Source: Intestinibacter bartlettii
GTDB lineage: Bacteria; Bacillota; Clostridia; Peptostreptococcales; Peptostreptococcaceae
NCBI GenBank assembly: GCA_025148965.1
Contig: CP102273.1
Span: 2,942,270-3,006,269 of the forward strand
Reading direction: 5' to 3'
DNA length: 64,000 nucleotides
The position numbers and the translations under genes are program-made. Positions 8,196 through 18,804 of the stretch are shown piece by piece (within the stretch, counting starts at the first letter, position 1; each line of letters opens with the position of its first letter). The notes below the pieces were generated by a model that was not told where the DNA came from, ran no database searches, and saw only the letters and a list, made by a program, of their open reading frames with translations.

Positions 8196-11100
8196 TTATA
8201 CTGCTTGATATTCACTTATTAGTTTTTTATACATCTTAGGTATAACCCTAACAATATTAAATTTTTCTTTATCCCAATTGTCTAATATCATTTTTGATTT
8301 TTTACTTTCTGTGTATTCGAAGTGTTTTTCTATCAGATTTCTTAATATTACTTCATCCTCTGTGTCTATTAATTTTTCAATATCTGCACTGTTTACTATG
8401 CCATGATTTAATTTGCCTTTTAGTTGTTTATCTGGATCATATACAAAGACTTTACCACCACTCATACCTGCTGCAAAGTTTCGACCTATATCACCTAATA
8501 TAACAACTGTTCCTCCAGTCATATATTCACAACCATGATCTCCAACACCTTCAACAACTGCTGTTGCTCCTGAAAGTCCTTTTCCAACATAGTCATTGCA
8601 ATCCCCTGTCAAATTAATTGTTATACCCTTCATTCCAAATGCCATAAAACTTTGACCTGTACTACCAGTTAAATTTAAAGTAATTGTATCGTCCGGTAAT
8701 CCTTCAGCCCCATAACGTTTTGCAATTTTTCCACTTAACATAGTTCCTACTGTACGATTTATATTTTTAATTTTGAAATCACCAGTTACTTTTGTTTTAT
8801 TTTCTAAACTTGGTTTTGCAAATTCTATTAATTTTAAATCATAAGCAGTATCTATTCCATGATCTTGATTTATAATCTTTCTACCAACTATTCTTTGTGG
8901 TAAATTAGGTCTATAAAGTATTGATGAAAAATCTAAGTCTTTTGTTTTTTCATTTTTTAAAAGTTTATTTATTTCTAACTTATCAACTCTACCTATCATT
9001 TCATCCATAGTTCTAAATCCAAGCTCGGCCATTATCTCTCTTACTTCTGTGGCAACAAATGTGAAATAATTTATAACATGTTCAACTTTTCCTTTAAATT
9101 TTTTTCTAAGCTCTGGATTTTGTGTTGCAACACCCATTGGGCAAGTATTTGAATGACATTTTCTCATCATCATACATCCCATAACTACAAGTGGTGTTGT
9201 TGCAAATCCGAATTCTTCAGCACCTAAAAGTGCTGCAACTACAACATCTTTACCTGTTCTCATTTGTCCATCAGTTTGCAGGGTAACTCTACTTCTCAAG
9301 TTATTCATAAGAAGTACTTGGTGGGCTTCTGAAAGCCCTAATTCCCATGGGCCACCTGTATATTTTATTGATGTATAAGGAGCTGCACCTGTTCCCCCAT
9401 CGTATCCAGATATCAATATAAGGTCTGCCTTAGCTTTTGCAACTCCTGCTGCTACTGTCCCAACACCAACTTCTGAAACTAGTTTTACTGATATATTAGC
9501 TTTTGGGTTTACACTTTTTAAATCATGTATTAATTGTTCTAAATCTTCTATTGAATATATATCATGATGTGGTGGTGGTGATATCAAATCTATTCCTGGT
9601 ATAGCATGACGAACCTTTCCTATCTTTTCATTTACCTTTGGCCCTGGAAGTCTACCACCTTCACCTGGTTTTGCTCCTTGTGCCATTTTTATTTGTATTT
9701 CTTTTGCATTTACTAAATATTCAGCAGTTACTCCAAATCTACCTGATGCAACTTGTTTTGTTGCACTCATTGTTATAGTTTTAAATCTCTTTGAATCTTC
9801 TCCACCTTCACCAGTATTTGAACGACCTCCCAAAGTGTTCATTGCTGTTGCTAATGTTTCATGAGCTTCTTTACTAAGTGAACCGAAACTCATTGCACCA
9901 CTCACAAATCTCTTAACAATCTCTGATACTGGCTCAACTTCATCTATTGATATACTTTCTGATTCCTTAAATTTAAGCAATCCACGAATAGTACATAATT
10001 CTTCAGCTTGGTCATCTATCGCTTTAGAAAAATTCTTGAATAATTTATAATCATTTTCTCTAACACTTTTTTGTAAAGTTGTTATAGTATAAGGATTAAA
10101 CATATGTTTTTCTTCATTTCTTCTATAATTATATTTTCCACCAAGTTCTAATGTATCTATTGGATTTCTAAGTTTATTATAGGCAATATTGTGTCTTATC
10201 AAAGTTTCTTTTGCTATTATATCAAGTCCTATACCTTCTATTCTTGTTGGAGTTCCAGTAAAGTATTTTTCTACTACATCACTATTTATTCCAATACATT
10301 CAAATATCTGTGCACTTCTATAACTCTGTATTGTTGATATACCCATTTTAGAGATTATCTTCAATAATCCATGACAAATAGCTTTATTGTAGTTTTCTTT
10401 TAAAACATCTGCACTCTTATGACCCACATATAATTCTTTTTTAGCTAATTGATCTATAGTTTCATAAGCTAAGTAAGGGTTGATTGCTGTTGCACCATAT
10501 CCTATTAATAATGCAAAATGCATTACTTCTTTTGCTTCACCAGTTTCTAGTATAATATTCACATTTGTTCTCAATTTATTTTTTATTAAATAATGTTGTA
10601 ATGCACTAGTTGCTAATAATGCCGGTATTGGGGCTTGTTGCTTATTTATATTTCTATCAGATAAAATTATTACATTGTATCCTTCTAATATTGAATCCTT
10701 TGCTCTTTCACATAATAAATCTAATGCCTCAACTAAATCTTGACCTGTTCCTGGTGATCTAAATAACATAGGAATTTTTACGGCTCTAAGACTCTGATTA
10801 TTTATCTTGCTTATTTTTTCTAAATCTACATCTGATAATATCGGTGTGTCTAATTGTATAAATGTATAATCTTTTTTATCGTTATCAAGCAAGTTTGTCT
10901 TTTGACCAACTATTGTAACTAAACTCATTATAGATTCTTCTCTAATTGGGTCTATAGGTGGATTTGTTACTTGCGCAAATAACTGTTTAAAATAGTTATA
11001 AAGTAGTTGCGGCTTTTTAGATAAAACAGCAAGAGGTGTATCGTCTCCCATAGAACCTTGAGGTTCTTTTCCATCTCTGGCCATTTGAGCTAAAACTATT

Positions 11101-12566
11101 TTTATATCTTCATATGTATATCCAAATGCTTGTTGTCTTTGCAATAAAGTATCTTCATCACCTTTTGGTAAGTATGACGGTTGTGGAATTTTATCCAAAG
11201 TTAGTTTATTTCTTTTTAGCCAACCTTCGTAATCATATTCTTCAAATAATTCTTTTTTAACCTCTTCATCTGGGATTATTCTTCCCTGTTCCAAATCTAG
11301 CATAAATATTTTACCTGGTTCTAAACGACCGCTATATTCTACATTTGCTGGTTTTGTTTCCAATACACCTGTTTCTGATGCCAATATTACAAACCCATCT
11401 TTAGTTATTGTATATCTAGATGGTCTAAGCCCATTTCTATCTAACATAGCACCAAGTTGAATCCCATTTGTAAATGCTATAGCCGCTGGTCCATCCCAAG
11501 GTTCCATTATTGCTGCATGATAGTTATAATATGCTTTTTCTTTTTCATCCATAAGCTCATTGCCATTCCAAGCTTGTGGAATAAGCATTGTCATAGCTTC
11601 TGTTAGTGATTTTCCTGTTGATATTAGAAGTTCAAATGCATTATCAAGAGTTGCAGAATCAGAACAGTTTGGTGTCAATATCGGAAATAGCTCTTCTAAT
11701 CCATCTTTAAATTTATCTGACTTTAATACTCCCTCTCTTGCATTCATCCAATTTCTATTTCCCATAATAGTATTTATCTCCCCATTATGAGCCAAATATC
11801 TGAATGGTTGTGCCAAATCCCAAGTTGGGAATGTATTTGTTGAATAACGTTGATGAATTAAGGCTAATGCAGATTTAAAATTCTTGTCGCTCAAATCCTT
11901 ATAAAAACTTCCTATCTGTCTAGCTAAAAGTAATCCTTTATAAATTATTGTTCTACTTGATAAACTAGGAATATAGAAATATCCTTTGTTATGCATAGTA
12001 GAATTTCTAACTGCTATTTCAGCTTTTTTTCTTACAATAAATAACTTTCTTTCAAACTCTTCTGTTGTATAACTTTCCTTATCTATAAATACTTGTTTGA
12101 TTAAAGGCTCACTACCTTTTGCTATTTCCCCAATAGCATTACGGTCAACTTCTACATCTCTCCATCCTAAAAGCTTTAAACCTTCTTCTCTTAATATTGT
12201 TTCGAAAATTCCTTCACATTCTAAATCTTCATCAGATTCACGAGGGAGAAACATCATCCCGACTGCATATTCTCCTTCACCTGGCAAATCTATATTCAGT
12301 TCTTCACATTTCTTTTTAAAAAATTCATGTGGTATTTGAATCATTATGCCTGCACCGTCACCAGTAGTTTCATCACATCCGGTTGCACCCCTATGTGATA
12401 AGTTCTGCAGAATCATCAATCCTTTTTGAACTATTTCATGTGATTTTTCACCTTTTATACTTGCAATAAAACCTATACCACAATTATCTTTTTCAAATTT
12501 AGGATCATACAAACCCTGTTTTTTAGGTAATCCGATGTTTGGAATACTTTGTTTTACTTCCATCAT
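8196..12566 (-). CDS. gltB: glutamate synthase large subunit
   Basis: The frame extends to 12626, but the best start is the ATG at 12566 (or 12563), just after GGGAGG; this gives about 1456 residues. The class II glutaminase domain begins at Cys29 in KDNCGIGF after a short propeptide that is normally cleaved. Next come the central domain and the FMN-binding TIM barrel with GEGGEDS, GAKPGEGG and SGYDGGTGAAP. The [3Fe-4S] ligands are in CMMMRKCHSNTC, and a C-terminal GXGXG beta-helix ends the protein. All parts of a bacterial GOGAT alpha subunit are present. gltD follows at 12 bases. Glutamate made here also feeds the neighbouring arginine and tetrapyrrole routes. Confidence 0.95.
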   Translation of the reverse strand: MMEVKQSIPNIGLPKKQGLYDPKFEKDNCGIGFIASIKGEKSHEIVQKGLMILQNLSHRGATGCDETTGDGAGIMIQIPHEFFKKKCEELNIDLPGEGEYAVGMMFLPRESDEDLECEGIFETILREEGLKLLGWRDVEVDRNAIGEIAKGSEPLIKQVFIDKESYTTEEFERKLFIVRKKAEIAVRNSTMHNKGYFYIPSLSSRTIIYKGLLLARQIGSFYKDLSDKNFKSALALIHQRYSTNTFPTWDLAQPFRYLAHNGEINTIMGNRNWMNAREGVLKSDKFKDGLEELFPILTPNCSDSATLDNAFELLISTGKSLTEAMTMLIPQAWNGNELMDEKEKAYYNYHAAIMEPWDGPAAIAFTNGIQLGAMLDRNGLRPSRYTITKDGFVILASETGVLETKPANVEYSGRLEPGKIFMLDLEQGRIIPDEEVKKELFEEYDYEGWLKRNKLTLDKIPQPSYLPKGDEDTLLQRQQAFGYTYEDIKIVLAQMARDGKEPQGSMGDDTPLAVLSKKPQLLYNYFKQLFAQVTNPPIDPIREESIMSLVTIVGQKTNLLDNDKKDYTFIQLDTPILSDVDLEKISKINNQSLRAVKIPMLFRSPGTGQDLVEALDLLCERAKDSILEGYNVIILSDRNINKQQAPIPALLATSALQHYLIKNKLRTNVNIILETGEAKEVMHFALLIGYGATAINPYLAYETIDQLAKKELYVGHKSADVLKENYNKAICHGLLKIISKMGISTIQSYRSAQIFECIGINSDVVEKYFTGTPTRIEGIGLDIIAKETLIRHNIAYNKLRNPIDTLELGGKYNYRRNEEKHMFNPYTITTLQKSVRENDYKLFKNFSKAIDDQAEELCTIRGLLKFKESESISIDEVEPVSEIVKRFVSGAMSFGSLSKEAHETLATAMNTLGGRSNTGEGGEDSKRFKTITMSATKQVASGRFGVTAEYLVNAKEIQIKMAQGAKPGEGGRLPGPKVNEKIGKVRHAIPGIDLISPPPHHDIYSIEDLEQLIHDLKSVNPKANISVKLVSEVGVGTVAAGVAKAKADLILISGYDGGTGAAPYTSIKYTGGPWELGLSEAHQVLLMNNLRSRVTLQTDGQMRTGKDVVVAALLGAEEFGFATTPLVVMGCMMMRKCHSNTCPMGVATQNPELRKKFKGKVEHVINYFTFVATEVREIMAELGFRTMDEMIGRVDKLEINKLLKNEKTKDLDFSSILYRPNLPQRIVGRKIINQDHGIDTAYDLKLIEFAKPSLENKTKVTGDFKIKNINRTVGTMLSGKIAKRYGAEGLPDDTITLNLTGSTGQSFMAFGMKGITINLTGDCNDYVGKGLSGATAVVEGVGDHGCEYMTGGTVVILGDIGRNFAAGMSGGKVFVYDPDKQLKGKLNHGIVNSADIEKLIDTEDEVILRNLIEKHFEYTESKKSKMILDNWDKEKFNIVRVIPKMYKKLISEYQAV

Positions 12567-12902
12567 AATTCCTCCCTTAAGTATATTGAATACATCTCTA
12601 TTTATGAAAATTAATTCCCATCCCAAATTAATAATGTAATTTATATTATAGTTAAGTTTTCAGAATTATGCATTTTTTTAAAAAATTATTTCATTTTTAT
12701 TTTTTAATATCTCATTTTTTTGTTTTACATAAATACTAATTTTGATGTAATTATTAATTTAAATATGTTTTTATATTGTTTTATCTACTACATTTTTTAT
12801 ATTTTCTTTTATTTCTAAAAAATAGTGAATATAAAAGAAATCTCACTCTATTCTAATATATTCACTATTTTTATTTTATCTAAATTCTATATCTAATAAT
12901 TT
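12567..12902 (-). other. gltB upstream region, AT-rich
   Basis: No gene is seen here. On the minus strand a TATAAT hexamer (complement of 12645-12650) about 80 bases before the gltB start is a candidate -10, but I see no good -35. The MATE gene terminator occupies 12818-12876. Confidence 0.5.
12818..12876 (-). terminator. terminator downstream of the MATE exporter gene
   Basis: A 14-bp AT-rich perfect stem (AAATAGTGAATATA at 12820-12833 against 12857-12870) has a 23-base loop. It is followed on the minus strand by a T run. Confidence 0.85.
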
Positions 12903-14267
12903 CTAATCAATATTAGACACTTCTTGCTTAAAATATTTCTTACAGATATGTTTTTTATAAGAAAAATAAAGTAATGCAAACATAATAAGTATACTAACTG
13001 AATAACTGCTATAAATAACCTTCATATCGTGAAAATATTTAAGCAAAACGGAACACCATACAACCCTAAAAATACAGTGAGCAAATAATGCTATTATCAT
13101 AGGTTCAAATGTCTTTTCTATCCCACGCAAACTACCAATATAAATTTGGTTGATTGCATAAAAAACATAAGAAGGAAATACAATTCTAATACTTTCAAGA
13201 CCTACTTTTATAACTTGTAAATCATGAGTAAAGAGTCTTAATATATATGGAGCAAAAATATTTAAAATGATTATAAATATAATTGAAATATATACACTCA
13301 ATTTTAAACTTATATTTATTCCTTCTTTCACCCTTTCATATTCTTTTGCTCCGAAATTTTGCCCCACAAATCCTGTAACCGCAAGACCCAAAGAGAATAA
13401 TGGAAAATATAAAAAACCTTCTACTTTTCCAAATACAGTCATTCCTGCCATAGCTTCTGCTCCAAATGAATTTATACTAGATTGTATTATTAAAGATGAT
13501 ATACTCATAAAAATTGCTTGTAATCCTGCTGGTATCCCAACAAGAAATATGTCTTCTATATATCCTTTGTAAATTCCTATTTGTTTTAAATTTATTCTAC
13601 ATTCATCATCTAGGTGCATTATTTTCCACAAGACTAAAAGTGCCGCTAATATCTGTGAAACTAATGTTGCAATAGCTGCCCCTTTAACTCCCCATCCAAA
13701 ATAAACAATAAATAAAATATCTAAGATTAAGTTTAATACACATGAAAAGACCAAAAAGTATAATGGGTCTTTTGTATTTCCAAGTGCCCTAAGAATTGCA
13801 GTTCCTATGTTATACAATAGTTGAAATGTTATACCTAAAAAACATATTTTTAGATAATCTACAGCCAAATAGTATACATCCTTTGGTGTTTGAAGTAAAT
13901 TTATAATAGATTTCATAAATATAAGACTTCCAATAGTAAAAACTATTCCCAAGACAATACTTATTAAAAGCGAAGTCGCTATACTTTTTCTAAGTTTTTC
14001 ATATTCATGTGCACCAAACTGATTTGCTATAACTGCACTTACTCCTGTCGATAACCCTATAAAAAAATTAACTATAACCGCTATCAAAAGTCCAGTAGAA
14101 CCAATTGCTGCTAAAGCATCTGTCCCTACATATTGACCTATGATTGCAGTATCTGCAATATTATAAAATTGTTGTAAGATTTGCGATAATAGAATTGGAA
14201 TAGTAAACATAAATAATTGCTTTGGAATATCACCATAAGTCATATCAACCTGACACTTTGCTTGCAT
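12903..14267 (-). CDS. MATE family multidrug/metabolite exporter
   Basis: About 454 residues with roughly 12 hydrophobic segments. The family signatures are ILSQILQQFYNIADTAIIGQYVG near the N-terminus and NFGAKEYERVKEG at the start of the second half, the usual two-fold MATE pattern. MATE proteins export cationic drugs or metabolites in exchange for Na+ or H+; the substrate cannot be read from sequence. The open frame begins with TTG at 14273, but the ATG at 14267 sits 8 bases after AGGAGG and is preferred. It appears monocistronic. Confidence 0.92.
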   Translation of the reverse strand: MQAKCQVDMTYGDIPKQLFMFTIPILLSQILQQFYNIADTAIIGQYVGTDALAAIGSTGLLIAVIVNFFIGLSTGVSAVIANQFGAHEYEKLRKSIATSLLISIVLGIVFTIGSLIFMKSIINLLQTPKDVYYLAVDYLKICFLGITFQLLYNIGTAILRALGNTKDPLYFLVFSCVLNLILDILFIVYFGWGVKGAAIATLVSQILAALLVLWKIMHLDDECRINLKQIGIYKGYIEDIFLVGIPAGLQAIFMSISSLIIQSSINSFGAEAMAGMTVFGKVEGFLYFPLFSLGLAVTGFVGQNFGAKEYERVKEGINISLKLSVYISIIFIIILNIFAPYILRLFTHDLQVIKVGLESIRIVFPSYVFYAINQIYIGSLRGIEKTFEPMIIALFAHCIFRVVWCSVLLKYFHDMKVIYSSYSVSILIMFALLYFSYKKHICKKYFKQEVSNID

Positions 14268-14365
14268 ATACAAAACCTCCTTTATACTTAATGTTATTCT
14301 AGATAAAGAATATCATTACAGTATAATAAGAAGTATCGCCAAAAATTTATATCATAGGTATAACA

Positions 14366-14410
14366 AAAAGCATATAACCTTATAACAAAATGTTATCAAG
14401 CTATATGCCT
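14366..14410 (-). terminator. terminator downstream of the zinc-ribbon membrane protein gene
   Basis: An interrupted stem pairs AGCATATA (14369-14376) and TATAAC (14381-14386) with GTTAT (14392-14396) and TATATGCCT (14402-14410). A T run follows on the minus strand. Confidence 0.8.
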
Positions 14411-14428
14411 TCATCTATAATATTTATT

Positions 14429-15226
14429 TTAAAATAATTTATCCATTGTAACTTCATATTTGACAGGTTTATATAATTTTAAAACCTCCCAATAAGAATT
14501 TTCATCTCTGACATTCGCTAAAAATTCATCAAATTTATCTGATGTGTAATTGAAATGTAAATTATATAATTTGTTAACAACATCTTTAGAATTATAATAA
14601 ACTTGTATATATATTCTTTCTAAATTTATTTCTCCCCTAACATTTCTTGTTTGAAATTGACGTATCAAAGTACAACAACATAAGTCTTTATAAATTAAAT
14701 CCGTCGGTCTTATACTATATATTATTTCGTCCTCATAACAATTAAATCTTTTGTGTAAAAACTCTTCAAATGAATCCATTAAAATATCTAACTTTATGTT
14801 TGTTTCGTCAAATCCATTTTTATTTAAGATATCATTAAATATTTGCTTTGCTTGACTAGTTTCATTTATCTTTACTGCTTTCCCTTCACTATTTAAAGAT
14901 GATACTGTCTTATATCCATCAATGATTACATTATATTCAAGAAAATAAGACATAATGGCATTCCAAAATATATAAAATATTATTGCTAAGAAAGATACTA
15001 TGCCAACCCTAATCATAAAATCTACTTCCATAAAGTTTAGAAAATAATATATTAAATAGAAAATCATAAAAAATGATAATAAGTTGATTATTTTTACTAC
15101 ACCTTTAGATTCAACTTCATATACTGTGCCACATTGTTCACATTTTATCCTTACACATTCGTTCCCCAGTGTTTTAAGTCTAGTTAATAAATCAATTTTA
15201 CAATTACATTTACTACAAGATTTCAT
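14429..15226 (-). CDS. zinc-ribbon membrane protein of unknown function
   Basis: The frame opens at 15265, but the ATG at 15226 follows GAGGGGGG and gives a 265-residue protein. It begins with two CxxC pairs (Cys4/Cys7 and Cys29/Cys32) spaced 21 residues apart, resembling the small CxxC-20-CxxC zinc-ribbon proteins of Firmicutes. Two membrane segments follow (about residues 43-62 and 69-90). The rest is a hydrophilic, probably cytoplasmic domain of about 170 residues that I do not recognise. It stands alone between arg and MATE genes with its own terminator. No function is proposed. Confidence 0.75.
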   Translation of the reverse strand: MKSCSKCNCKIDLLTRLKTLGNECVRIKCEQCGTVYEVESKGVVKIINLLSFFMIFYLIYYFLNFMEVDFMIRVGIVSFLAIIFYIFWNAIMSYFLEYNVIIDGYKTVSSLNSEGKAVKINETSQAKQIFNDILNKNGFDETNIKLDILMDSFEEFLHKRFNCYEDEIIYSIRPTDLIYKDLCCCTLIRQFQTRNVRGEINLERIYIQVYYNSKDVVNKLYNLHFNYTSDKFDEFLANVRDENSYWEVLKLYKPVKYEVTMDKLF

Positions 15227-15328
15227 ATAAATCCCCCCTCGTTGACTTAAAATTTTTAATTTCAACTATAATTTTATTATAGCATTGAAAACATTTTCTT
15301 GCTTCATATTTAGCCTTTTTATAGATAC

Positions 15329-15371
15329 AAAAAAGATGTCTTTAATAAATTCAATTATAAAAGACATCTTC
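15329..15371 (-). terminator. terminator of the arginine operon
   Basis: A perfect 11-bp stem (AAGATGTCTTT at 15333-15343 against 15360-15370) is followed on the minus strand by six Ts, just after the argD stop. Confidence 0.92.
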
Positions 15372-15403
15372 CTTTATTTTATAAAATATTTTTATTTAGA
15401 ATT

Positions 15404-16594
15404 CTATAAACATTCTTTTAAGATTTCTAATCCTTTATTTATTTCATCCATTGATATTACAAGTGGTGGTAATAATCTTATTACATGTTCTCCTGCTGTT
15501 AGTATTAATAATCCTTTTTGTGCAGCCACTTTTTCTATTTCTGATGCGCTACCTTTTATTTCGATACCTATCATTAGGCCCTTACCTCTGACTTCAACTA
15601 TTTCGTCTAAGCCCCAAGATTTCACTGTATCCATTATATAATCACCTTTTTTAGCTACATCTGCTAAAAATTCTGGTTTAGCTAATTCATCTAAGACAAC
15701 ATTTGCTGCAGCCATAGCTAATGCATTTCCTCCGAATGTTGTTCCGTGATCTCCAGGAACTAATACATCTGATACTTTTTCATCAGCTAATATTCCGCCA
15801 ACAGGTATACCACCAGCTAAACCTTTTGCCATTGTTACTAAGTCTGGTTTTATATCGAATTCTTGGAATCCAAATAATTTACCTGTTCTACCCATACCTG
15901 CTTGAACTTCATCACAAATTACTACTATATCTTTTTCTTGGCAAAGTTTCACTGCTTCTTCTATAAAGTCTTTATCGATTGGATATACTCCACCTTCACC
16001 TTGAACTGCTTCAAATATAAATGCACATATTGTTTCATCTTTTAATGCTTCTTTAAATGCTTCTATATCATTTTTTTCTACGTATTTATATCCAGTTGGT
16101 AGTGGATAGAAATATTTATGATAAGCTTCTTTTCCTGTAGCCATTAATGATGCCATTGTTCTACCATGGAAAGATTTATTTAAACTTAAAATTGTACCTC
16201 TATCTCCTCCATATTTTAAGTCACTATATTTTCTAGCTATTTTCATAGCTCCTTCATTTGCTTCTGTTCCTGAATTACAGAAAAATACTTTGTCATATCC
16301 ACTTAATGCAATTAATTTAGCCCCAGCTTCTACATGTGGTTGATTGAAGAATATATTTGAGCTGTGAAGTAATTTTGCTGCTTGATATTGTATAGCTTCC
16401 ACTAAACCTTTATGTCCATATCCTAAAGAAGAAACCCCTATACCACTAGTAAAATCAACATATTTTTTCCCATCTATATCTGTTATAGTTGCGCCTTCAC
16501 CTTTATCCATTACAACAGGAATTTGAGCGTATGTTTTCATAAAGTTCGCATCCCATTTTTCTTGTATATTTTTTACTTTTTGTGTTAATTCCAT
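15404..16594 (-). CDS. argD: acetylornithine aminotransferase
   Basis: A 396-residue class III PLP aminotransferase. It has the GTEANEGAMK phosphate-binding segment near residue 109, the CDEVQAGMGRTG signature at 228-239, and the Schiff-base Lys257 in TMAKGLAGG. It converts N-acetylglutamate semialdehyde to N-acetylornithine. It is the last gene of argC-J-B-D, followed by a terminator. The closest alternative, an ornithine or GABA aminotransferase, is unlikely given the operon. Confidence 0.94.
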   Translation of the reverse strand: MELTQKVKNIQEKWDANFMKTYAQIPVVMDKGEGATITDIDGKKYVDFTSGIGVSSLGYGHKGLVEAIQYQAAKLLHSSNIFFNQPHVEAGAKLIALSGYDKVFFCNSGTEANEGAMKIARKYSDLKYGGDRGTILSLNKSFHGRTMASLMATGKEAYHKYFYPLPTGYKYVEKNDIEAFKEALKDETICAFIFEAVQGEGGVYPIDKDFIEEAVKLCQEKDIVVICDEVQAGMGRTGKLFGFQEFDIKPDLVTMAKGLAGGIPVGGILADEKVSDVLVPGDHGTTFGGNALAMAAANVVLDELAKPEFLADVAKKGDYIMDTVKSWGLDEIVEVRGKGLMIGIEIKGSASEIEKVAAQKGLLILTAGEHVIRLLPPLVISMDEINKGLEILKECL

Positions 16595-16666
16595 TTAAAT
16601 TCTCTCCCTTTTCAATATATTATTTATCTTCCCATAAACTCCTAACTATTCATAAAATACAAATAA

Positions 16667-17515
16667 TTAATCAATTAAAGTTCCTACACCTGCATCTGTA
16701 AATAATTCAGTTATAATTGAATGTCTAACTCTACCATCTAATATATGAACTTTTTTAACCCCTTGGTTTAAAGCATCTATACAACTATTTATTTTTGGAA
16801 TCATACCACCTGTTATAGTTCCATTTTCAAATAGTATTGGTAAATCTTCTTTATATACATGTGATATTAAACTTTCATCCATTGAAGGTTCTTCTAATAA
16901 ACCTGGTACATCTGTTAAAAGGATATATTTTTCTGCTTTAAGTGCACCAGCTATTGCAGAACCTGCGATATCTCCATTTACATTATAAATATTGCCTTCT
17001 CTATCAGCCCCCACTGTTGCTATCATAGAAATATATCCAGCATCAAGATTGTCTTTTATTATTTCTGGATTTACCTCAACAATTTTTCCTACATATCCTA
17101 AATCTTCTTTTGTAGGTTCACAGATTAGCATGTTTCCATCTATACCACAAAGGCCAACTGCCTTACCGCCTCTTTCATTTATTTTTAATACTAGTTCTTT
17201 GTTAACTTTTCCAGCAAGAACCATCTCAACAACTTCCATCGTATCTTCATCTGTATATCTTAAACCATTTACAAATTCACTTTGTATTTTTAATCGGTCT
17301 AGCATTTTATTTATTTCTGGTCCTCCGCCATGTACTACAACTATGTTAATTCCAACGTAACTCATAAGAATTATATCTTCCATAACTGCTTCTTTTAATC
17401 TTTCGTTTTTCATAGCATTTCCACCATATTTTATTACCATAGTTTTTCCACTATGCTTTTCAATATATGGAAGCATTTCAATCAACATTTTTGCTTTATC
17501 ATCATTAAATTTCAT
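16667..17515 (-). CDS. argB: acetylglutamate kinase
   Basis: A 282-residue amino acid kinase with KYGGNAMKN at about 24-32 and VVHGGGPEINKML near 59-71, which bind ATP phosphates and N-acetylglutamate. It phosphorylates N-acetylglutamate, the second step of arginine synthesis. An arginine-sensing N-terminal helix, as in feedback-inhibited hexameric forms, is present only as a short MKFNDDKAKMLIEMLPYI segment. It lies between argJ and argD. Confidence 0.94.
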   Translation of the reverse strand: MKFNDDKAKMLIEMLPYIEKHSGKTMVIKYGGNAMKNERLKEAVMEDIILMSYVGINIVVVHGGGPEINKMLDRLKIQSEFVNGLRYTDEDTMEVVEMVLAGKVNKELVLKINERGGKAVGLCGIDGNMLICEPTKEDLGYVGKIVEVNPEIIKDNLDAGYISMIATVGADREGNIYNVNGDIAGSAIAGALKAEKYILLTDVPGLLEEPSMDESLISHVYKEDLPILFENGTITGGMIPKINSCIDALNQGVKKVHILDGRVRHSIITELFTDAGVGTLID

Positions 17516-17561
17516 AATTATTCATCCCCCATTTCAACCTTATATTATTTTAGTTATATCT

Positions 17562-18782
17562 CTAACTTCTGTAACTACCATTAATTCTAACGTATTCGTA
17601 TGTCAAATCGCATCCCCATGCATTTGCTCTCGCATCCCCCATTTGAAGATCTACAATTATAGTTATTTCATCATCTTCAAGTATGCTTCTTGCCTTCTTT
17701 TCGTTGAATTTAAGAGGTTCCCCATCTTTACAAACTTCAATATAACCTTTCTTACTTTCAAAGATTATGTCTATTTTATTTGGATCAAATTCAGAACCTT
17801 CGCATCCTATTGCACATAAAATTCTTCCCCAGTTTGCATCTGAACCAAATATAGCTGCCTTAACCATAGTTGATGTTATAACTGCTTTTGACAATCTAGC
17901 TGCTGTTTCTTCTGTTTTTGCCCCTTCTACAACACATTCAATTAATTTAGTTGCCCCTTCTCCATCTCTTGCTACCAATTTTGCAAGTTCTGTACATATA
18001 TAAACTAATGCTTGTAAAAATATATCGTAATTTGCATCTTTTTCAGTAACCTTTTTATTTCCTGCTTTTCCATTTGCTAAAACTATAGCCATATCATTTG
18101 TACTTGTTTGACCATCAACACTAATTCTGTTAAAACTCTTATTTGTTGCATATCTCAATGCTTCTTGCAATAATCCTTGGTCTATATCTATATCTGATGT
18201 TATAAATGCAAGAACAGTTCCCATATTTGGATGTATCATTCCTGAGCCTTTAGCCATGCCTCCAACAACTACTTTTTTTCCGTCTATATTAATTGAAACT
18301 GTTATTTCTTTTTTAATCATATCAGTTGTCATTATTCCTTCTCTAGCAGCCATATGTCCTCTTTTGCTAAGTTGTTCTGCTAATTTGCCAACATTATTTT
18401 CGATTAAATCTATTTTTAGTGGCTCTCCTATAACACCTGTAGATGCAACTAAAATATCTTCTGGTTTTAAATTTAAAACTTCAGCTGTTGCATCCGCCAT
18501 TCTAAATGCATGTTCTAACCCTTCTTTTCCATTGAAAGTGTTCGCATTTGCACTGTTTATTATTATTGCCTGTGCCTTTCCGTCTTGTATATGTTTGCTT
18601 GTAACATATATAGGATTTGCCTTTATTTTATTCTGAGTGAATACTGCAGCCGCGTTACACATTGTATCAGAATATACAAGTGCGATATCTTTTTTCTCTA
18701 CATTTCTTCTAAGACCTACATGCATCCCAGATGCTGTAAATCCTTTTGCTGCTGTAACGCCCCCCTTAATAATTTCCATCAA
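17562..18782 (-). CDS. argJ: ornithine acetyltransferase / N-acetylglutamate synthase
   Basis: A 406-residue ArgJ with the self-cleavage site before Thr189 in KGSGMIHPNMGTVLAF; cleavage gives the alpha and beta chains and exposes Thr as nucleophile. It recycles the acetyl group from N-acetylornithine to glutamate, so no ArgA or ArgE is needed. The start is TTG at 18782 (8 bases from AGGGGG) or the next-codon ATG at 18779 (11 bases). It is the second gene of the arginine operon. Confidence 0.94.
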   Translation of the reverse strand: MMEIIKGGVTAAKGFTASGMHVGLRRNVEKKDIALVYSDTMCNAAAVFTQNKIKANPIYVTSKHIQDGKAQAIIINSANANTFNGKEGLEHAFRMADATAEVLNLKPEDILVASTGVIGEPLKIDLIENNVGKLAEQLSKRGHMAAREGIMTTDMIKKEITVSINIDGKKVVVGGMAKGSGMIHPNMGTVLAFITSDIDIDQGLLQEALRYATNKSFNRISVDGQTSTNDMAIVLANGKAGNKKVTEKDANYDIFLQALVYICTELAKLVARDGEGATKLIECVVEGAKTEETAARLSKAVITSTMVKAAIFGSDANWGRILCAIGCEGSEFDPNKIDIIFESKKGYIEVCKDGEPLKFNEKKARSILEDDEITIIVDLQMGDARANAWGCDLTYEYVRINGSYRS

Positions 18783-18804
18783 TATTATCGCCCCCTTATG
18801 TTAT

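Noticed and set aside
12567..12626. The upstream extension of gltB beginning at 12626
   Set aside because: It has no ribosome binding site, and the ATG at 12566 follows GGGAGG and gives the normal propeptide length before Cys29.
18256..18636. A 126-codon plus-strand frame inside argJ and similar long antisense frames in other genes
   Set aside because: Shadows of codon bias in the real minus-strand genes; they lack ribosome binding sites and recognisable domains.
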